From positions 1-26,100 of the forward strand of contig JAFRRE010000162.1 of the NCBI GenBank assembly GCA_017428285.1: a stretch of DNA of 26,100 nt, given 5' to 3'. Both the position numbers and the translations under genes were made by a program. The notes beneath the pieces were generated by a model, which saw only the letters and a program-made list of their open reading frames with translations, did not search any database and was not told the origin of the DNA. Source of the stretch: Bacteroidales bacterium (GTDB lineage Bacteria > Bacteroidota > Bacteroidia > Bacteroidales > F082). Shown here piece after piece: positions 23,349 to 26,100 of the stretch. Each line of letters begins with the position of its first letter. The stretch's first letter is position 1.

Positions 23349-23577
23349 AAGGCTGCGGCGATGCAACCCACACAAAAGGGTGAAAACTGACCTCCGCAGC
23401 CTTTGGCAGACAGGCAGCCCTCCGAATCGATTAAATTGTTGGAGTGGGTTTTGCGGACACTGACCGAGGATGAGAAACGAGAGCGGGGACGCACAAACCC
23501 ACTATTAGCCGAAGGCGGACAAAGGTTGCGGCCAACAAGCTTCCTAAAAGATGCGCAGACTGACCTCCGCAACCTTT
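23349..23577. repeat. Three consecutive hairpins, two of them related with compensating changes
   Basis: Gene-poor region between the tRNA and the DUF6266 genes. Hairpin 1 pairs AAGGCTGCGG (23349-23358) with 23394-23403. Hairpin 2 pairs AGTGGGTTT (23443-23451) with 23495-23503 and continues with TGCG/CGCA across a bulge. Hairpin 3 pairs AAAGGTTGCGG (23521-23531) with 23567-23577. The right arms of 1 and 3 lie in a 26-bp direct repeat with 24 matches (23386-23411 and 23559-23584). A C-G pair in hairpin 1 is T-A in hairpin 3. Apart from this and the small RNA candidate, I see nothing in 23142-23596. Confidence 0.65.
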
Positions 23578-23596
23578 GGCCGACTGAGGTATAACT

Positions 23597-23623
23597 AAAA
23601 AAAAAGGCACCCATCAGGATGCC
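23597..23623 (-). terminator. Intrinsic terminator of the left DUF6266 gene
   Basis: On the minus strand GGCATCC (23623-23617) and GGGTGCC (23612-23606) form a 7-bp stem with a G-T pair and a TGAT loop. Nine T follow (23605-23597). This is a strong terminator 35 bp after the stop of the DUF6266 gene at 23658. Confidence 0.85.
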
Positions 23624-23657
23624 TTCGAGATTGCTGCCGTTGTCTGTTCGTGGGTTG

Positions 23658-24344
23658 TTAGGTCTTGTTGATTTTGCGACCTATCTTCTCGGGTCTCGTC
23701 TTGATGATGAACGAGCCGAAACCACGGAGATAGACATTCTCACCAGAAGCGGCATAGGTCAGGTAGAAGCGGACGCTGTCGCCCTCTTCTGCCCAGCTGC
23801 CGACAGGGATGTCAACACCCATGCTGGGGTCGGTGACTTCTGTGTTGAAGATGCCGATTCTCTTCTGGGTGAGGTTGTAAGCCACTGCGATGAAGTTTGC
23901 GCCTTCTGGCTTGCCAATGGAGGCGGCAACCTCGGGTTCAGCGTAGATGTCCAAAACACCATTGGTGTCGGTTACCAAACACTCCAGCATTGGAGTGTTG
24001 ATGCGCTCACCGCTGCCGATTCCTTCCAGCGTGGAGAGGTCAACCGTCTTGACATCATCCACGAAATCGGCGCAAGCAGCGATTTGACGGGTGAACATGT
24101 TGCGGCGGGTCATGCCACGAGTGACCGAAGGGAAGAGCGAGGCAAGCTGCTCATCGGTAATCTGACCGACGAGCGACTGCACCTCCTTGAAGAAATTGCG
24201 TTGCTGCACCTGTGCTTCGGTGCGTGGGTTCTTGACGGACTGTGGTTTGCCTTTCATGTATGCCACTCCATTCCACGAGGAGCCAATTACGGTGCCAACC
24301 GTTCCTCTAAATTGTCCCAAGATGCCTTGTTTAGTGCGTGCCAT
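23658..24344 (-). CDS. DUF6266 family protein, copy 1
   Basis: A 228-aa protein of the Bacteroidetes family DUF6266. It begins MARTKQGILGQFRGTVGTVI, with a Gly-rich motif and SSWNGVAYMKGKPQSVKNPR. No signal peptide or membrane helix is visible. It is about three quarters identical by eye over the first 70 residues to the neighbouring copy and diverges strongly later, except for the KRIGIFNTEV and LRGFGSFIIKTRP segments. The second half is beta-rich. The function of the family is unknown. A terminator lies both upstream (after copy 2) and downstream, so it may be an independent unit, although no TAnnTTTG promoter is visible before its start. Confidence 0.82.
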   Translation of the reverse strand: MARTKQGILGQFRGTVGTVIGSSWNGVAYMKGKPQSVKNPRTEAQVQQRNFFKEVQSLVGQITDEQLASLFPSVTRGMTRRNMFTRQIAACADFVDDVKTVDLSTLEGIGSGERINTPMLECLVTDTNGVLDIYAEPEVAASIGKPEGANFIAVAYNLTQKRIGIFNTEVTDPSMGVDIPVGSWAEEGDSVRFYLTYAASGENVYLRGFGSFIIKTRPEKIGRKINKT

Positions 24345-24446
24345 GTTTTTCTGTTTTAGGTGTTTTACTTGTTTTGATTTTGCGAACTTGGTACGGAGTT
24401 GGTATGGACAAGGTACCTACCAGACTCCAACCGAAAAAGCCCTTAA

Positions 24447-24472
24447 AAAAGCCGTCCCGAAGGGCGGCTTTT
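24447..24472 (-). terminator. Intrinsic terminator between the two DUF6266 genes
   Basis: On the minus strand AAAAGCCGCCC (24472-24462), a TTC loop and GGGACGGCTTTTTT form a stem with one bulged A, followed by T residues. It is placed 21 bp after the stop of the right DUF6266 gene (24493). The A-run on the other side makes it potentially bidirectional. Confidence 0.8.
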
Positions 24473-24492
24473 GAGATGTACAGAATACGCTG

Positions 24493-25164
24493 TTAGGCGT
24501 TCTTCTTCGGGCGGGCGGGACGCTTGGTCACCGCCATGGTGCCGAAGCCCACGAGGACAATTTTTGAACCTGTGGCGAGCATGAAGCCGCTGAAAGTGTC
24601 TTCGGCTTCGCCGTAGGTGGACAGACCGACATTGAAGGACTGCTCACCAGAAGCACCGACAACGGCGGTGGAGTTTACCAGATAGATTCTCTTCTTGGTG
24701 ACGTTGGCCACGAAGATAGTCGGGTACTCATCAGCGTGCTCAGCGCGGAAGTCGCTGGCACCGCTCCAAGAGATGGCAAGGTTGCTGCCATCGACAGCAA
24801 CAGTGACATCAGGCAGGTCAGCGGTAGCCGCATTGCCGATGGAGTTGAGGTTGGCCAGATCGACGTGCTTTGCATCATCGGTGACGATAGGGTCAGCGGT
24901 GAGCTGCTGAGTGAGAGCATTGCGACGGGTCATGTTCTTCGGGGTGTTGGGGAAGAGGAAAGCCAACTGCTCGTTGGTGAATTGGCCTGCCAGTTCCTGA
25001 ACCTCCTTGAAGAAGTCGCGTTGAATCATCTGTGCTGGGGTCTTGGGATTCTTGACGCTTTGGGCGCGACCTCTCATGTAGTTAATGCCATTCCAAGACG
25101 CACCGACAACAGTGCCTACAGTCCCGCGAAAATTGCCAAGTATTCCCTGCTTAATACGTGCCAT
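24493..25164 (-). CDS. DUF6266 family protein, copy 2
   Basis: A 223-aa paralogue of the protein encoded at 23658-24344. The N-terminal block MARIKQGILGNFRGTVGTVV is shared almost exactly. The middle MTRRNALTQQL also matches, while residues 90-160 differ. The C-terminal KKRIYLVNST and VLVGFGTMAVTKRP are aligned with copy 1, and the tail is Lys/Arg/Pro-rich. There is no signal peptide, so the product is probably cytoplasmic or assembled by an unknown route. A TATATTTG promoter lies 51 bp upstream and a terminator follows. The strong N-terminal conservation suggests a shared partner-binding or assembly role, but this is inference. Confidence 0.82.
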   Translation of the reverse strand: MARIKQGILGNFRGTVGTVVGASWNGINYMRGRAQSVKNPKTPAQMIQRDFFKEVQELAGQFTNEQLAFLFPNTPKNMTRRNALTQQLTADPIVTDDAKHVDLANLNSIGNAATADLPDVTVAVDGSNLAISWSGASDFRAEHADEYPTIFVANVTKKRIYLVNSTAVVGASGEQSFNVGLSTYGEAEDTFSGFMLATGSKIVLVGFGTMAVTKRPARPKKNA

Positions 25165-25214
25165 AGCTTTAGTGTTTTAAATGGTTAATAATTTTGGTTT
25201 TTGGTCTCATTGCG

Positions 25215-25222
25215 CAAATATA
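25215..25222 (-). promoter_or_regulatory. -7 promoter element TATATTTG of the DUF6266 copy 2 gene
   Basis: The minus strand reads TATATTTG, an exact TAnnTTTG match 51 bp before the ATG at 25164. The leader of about 45 nt has no obvious hairpin. Confidence 0.65.
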
Positions 25223-26100
25223 TATCTATTTTATTTACAGGCAATTGCATTGGTTTCTTATGCGTTACTTTGCGCTGATTTGCGCTATGATGAAGGGGGA
25301 AAACATTACTTCTCTCAAGAAAAACGAGACGATTGCGCTTGGGGTAGAAAACGAGGTGGTTAAAAAAGCAAGACCCTTAACGGCAAACGGAGACCCGCGC
25401 CAGTCGGGGCGTAGTTTATTTAGGGGCTTGGCTTTTTTAAGCACCGTACCCACAGGATGACACATTAAGCCGTCAACGACATTCTTCTGAACTCTCAAGT
25501 TAGGGTGGCGGTGGGGAATGATGGCGGTTGGCCAGAGCGAAGCGTCAGCGGAGCGACCTGACCTTAACTTCGGGGTGGTGGTCGGGGGTGACGGCGGCAC
25601 GGATGAGCGTCGGTAAAAACCGAAAGGGGGAAAAGCGCCTGCGGCCTACTCCACAACAACACTTCACCAGAACAGACGAGACAGAACGCTATGCCAAAGC
25701 CAGTGATTAGAACGACTGCGCCCCGTTCGCGCCAGGGAGCCCGACCCGCCCGACAGGTGCCGCGCACGGTTTCAATCCGAAGCGGCGGTGGGCGTGCCTT
25801 TGCGGCGGCGCAACCGAAGAGGCAGACACCAGCGGAAGCCTTGCGGGATGAGGTGGCAACGATGAGGGCGCGAAACACGATGCGCTTTAGCGCTCCGACA
25901 AGAGAACCGCCGGGCGGGCGACCAAGCAGGGGCGCAAAACAAAAGGGGCGCGGCTGCACCCGACAAAAAGTTGCGGCGGTACGACGCTCCGCTTAGGGGG
26001 TACGGGGGCGGCCAAGAAAGCCCCGAGCGAGCAAGGAGCCACGAAAGCGGCTGGCCTTGGAGCCGCAAACGCTCGCTGGAGCCGCGCCAGTGGAGCGCAG
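25223..26100. other. GC-rich region with no convincing gene
   Basis: About 880 bp at the right edge. Base composition changes from AT-rich near 25200-25350 to strikingly GC-rich after about 25480. Visible structure: an imperfect long inverted repeat AAAAAAGC...GCTTTTTT (25362-25438) and a nested pair of stems at the end, AGCGAGC (26026-26032) with GCTCGCT (26071-26077) around GCGGCT (26047-26052) with AGCCGC (26061-26066). Open frames on both strands here are Arg- or Pro-rich and look like by-products of composition. Nothing typical of an integrase, relaxase or replication protein is seen. Confidence 0.6.
25691..25996 (+). CDS. Possible small basic protein in the GC-rich region
   Basis: A 101-aa open frame starting MPKPVIRTTAPRSRQGARPA. 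It is very rich in Arg, with a short helical stretch RQTPAEALRDEVATMRARNT in the middle. No known domain is recognised. The start lacks a clear ribosome-binding site, and high GC favours long chance frames, so it may not be a gene. If real, the charge would suggest nucleic-acid binding. Confidence 0.25.
   Translation: MPKPVIRTTAPRSRQGARPARQVPRTVSIRSGGGRAFAAAQPKRQTPAEALRDEVATMRARNTMRFSAPTREPPGGRPSRGAKQKGRGCTRQKVAAVRRSA

Noticed and set aside
23349..23577. CRISPR array
   Set aside because: Only two copies of a 26-bp repeat with 173-bp spacing and internal pairing; no regular spacers and no cas genes.
23403..23594. 63-aa plus-strand open frame with a helical-looking segment
   Set aside because: Its frame is formed by hairpins 2 and 3, with no promoter or ribosome-binding site. 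The helical stretch is suggestive but not enough.
23261..23614. 117-aa minus-strand open frame beside the tRNA
   Set aside because: It starts within the poly-T tail of the DUF6266 terminator and runs over the three hairpins; composition is Cys/Arg/Ser-rich and domain-free.
25564..25959. 131-aa minus-strand open frame in the GC-rich end
   Set aside because: Low-complexity Arg/Pro/Ala product, overlapping another frame on the opposite strand; typical of high-GC chance frames.

Overview
The window looks like a chromosomal stretch from a member of the order Bacteroidales (phylum Bacteroidota). The evidence is a C10 streptopain-like protease with a C-terminal type IX secretion sorting domain, the DUF4271-hemD-rnpA-yidD gene block, DUF6266 proteins, and many -7 promoter elements of the Bacteroidetes form TAnnTTTG. 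I cannot name genus or species from sequence alone.

Layout. 1-7.3 kb: the 3' end of an unidentified gene, then a minus-strand run of a secreted C10 protease, a zinc-ribbon membrane protein, the ABC-F translation factor EttA and two family-4 glycosyltransferases. 7.4-10.6 kb: an LptF/LptG-family permease, diverging from a stand-alone PAS-domain protein and a secreted YARHG-domain protein. 10.6-13 kb: the acetate pathway genes pta and ackA (minus strand), ending in a strong terminator. 13.1-19 kb: a plus-strand series of DUF4271, hemD, rnpA, yidD, a C-terminal processing protease (S41) and an O-antigen ligase-like membrane protein. 19-23 kb: cytidine deaminase, a CPBP intramembrane protease, a tRNA-dihydrouridine synthase, a four-helix-bundle (S23/23S-IVS type) protein, a HAD phosphatase and a tRNA with CAT anticodon. 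23.1-26.1 kb: an accessory-looking stretch with two DUF6266 paralogues, a small promoter-terminator unit, three consecutive hairpins and a GC-rich end without a convincing gene.

How the genes relate. The glycosyltransferases, LptF/G permease and O-antigen ligase all fit cell-surface polysaccharide or lipopolysaccharide assembly. In type IX secretion systems, cargo such as the C10 protease is anchored to a surface lipopolysaccharide, so these functions are compatible, although nothing here proves they act together. pta and ackA carry out acetate production with ATP generation. rnpA, yidD, EttA, dus and the tRNA belong to translation and membrane biogenesis.

The most unusual content is at the level of repeats. 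At least four unrelated palindromic repeat families lie directly after stop codons, inside a 5' leader, or inside a coding region. The best candidate for an undescribed system is a 589-bp element (21692-22280). It carries a four-helix-bundle gene with foreign codon use between inverted copies of a repeat, and a gene-less 80-bp copy of the same repeat sits at 5981-6060. Its terminal repeats supply the stop codons of both flanking genes.
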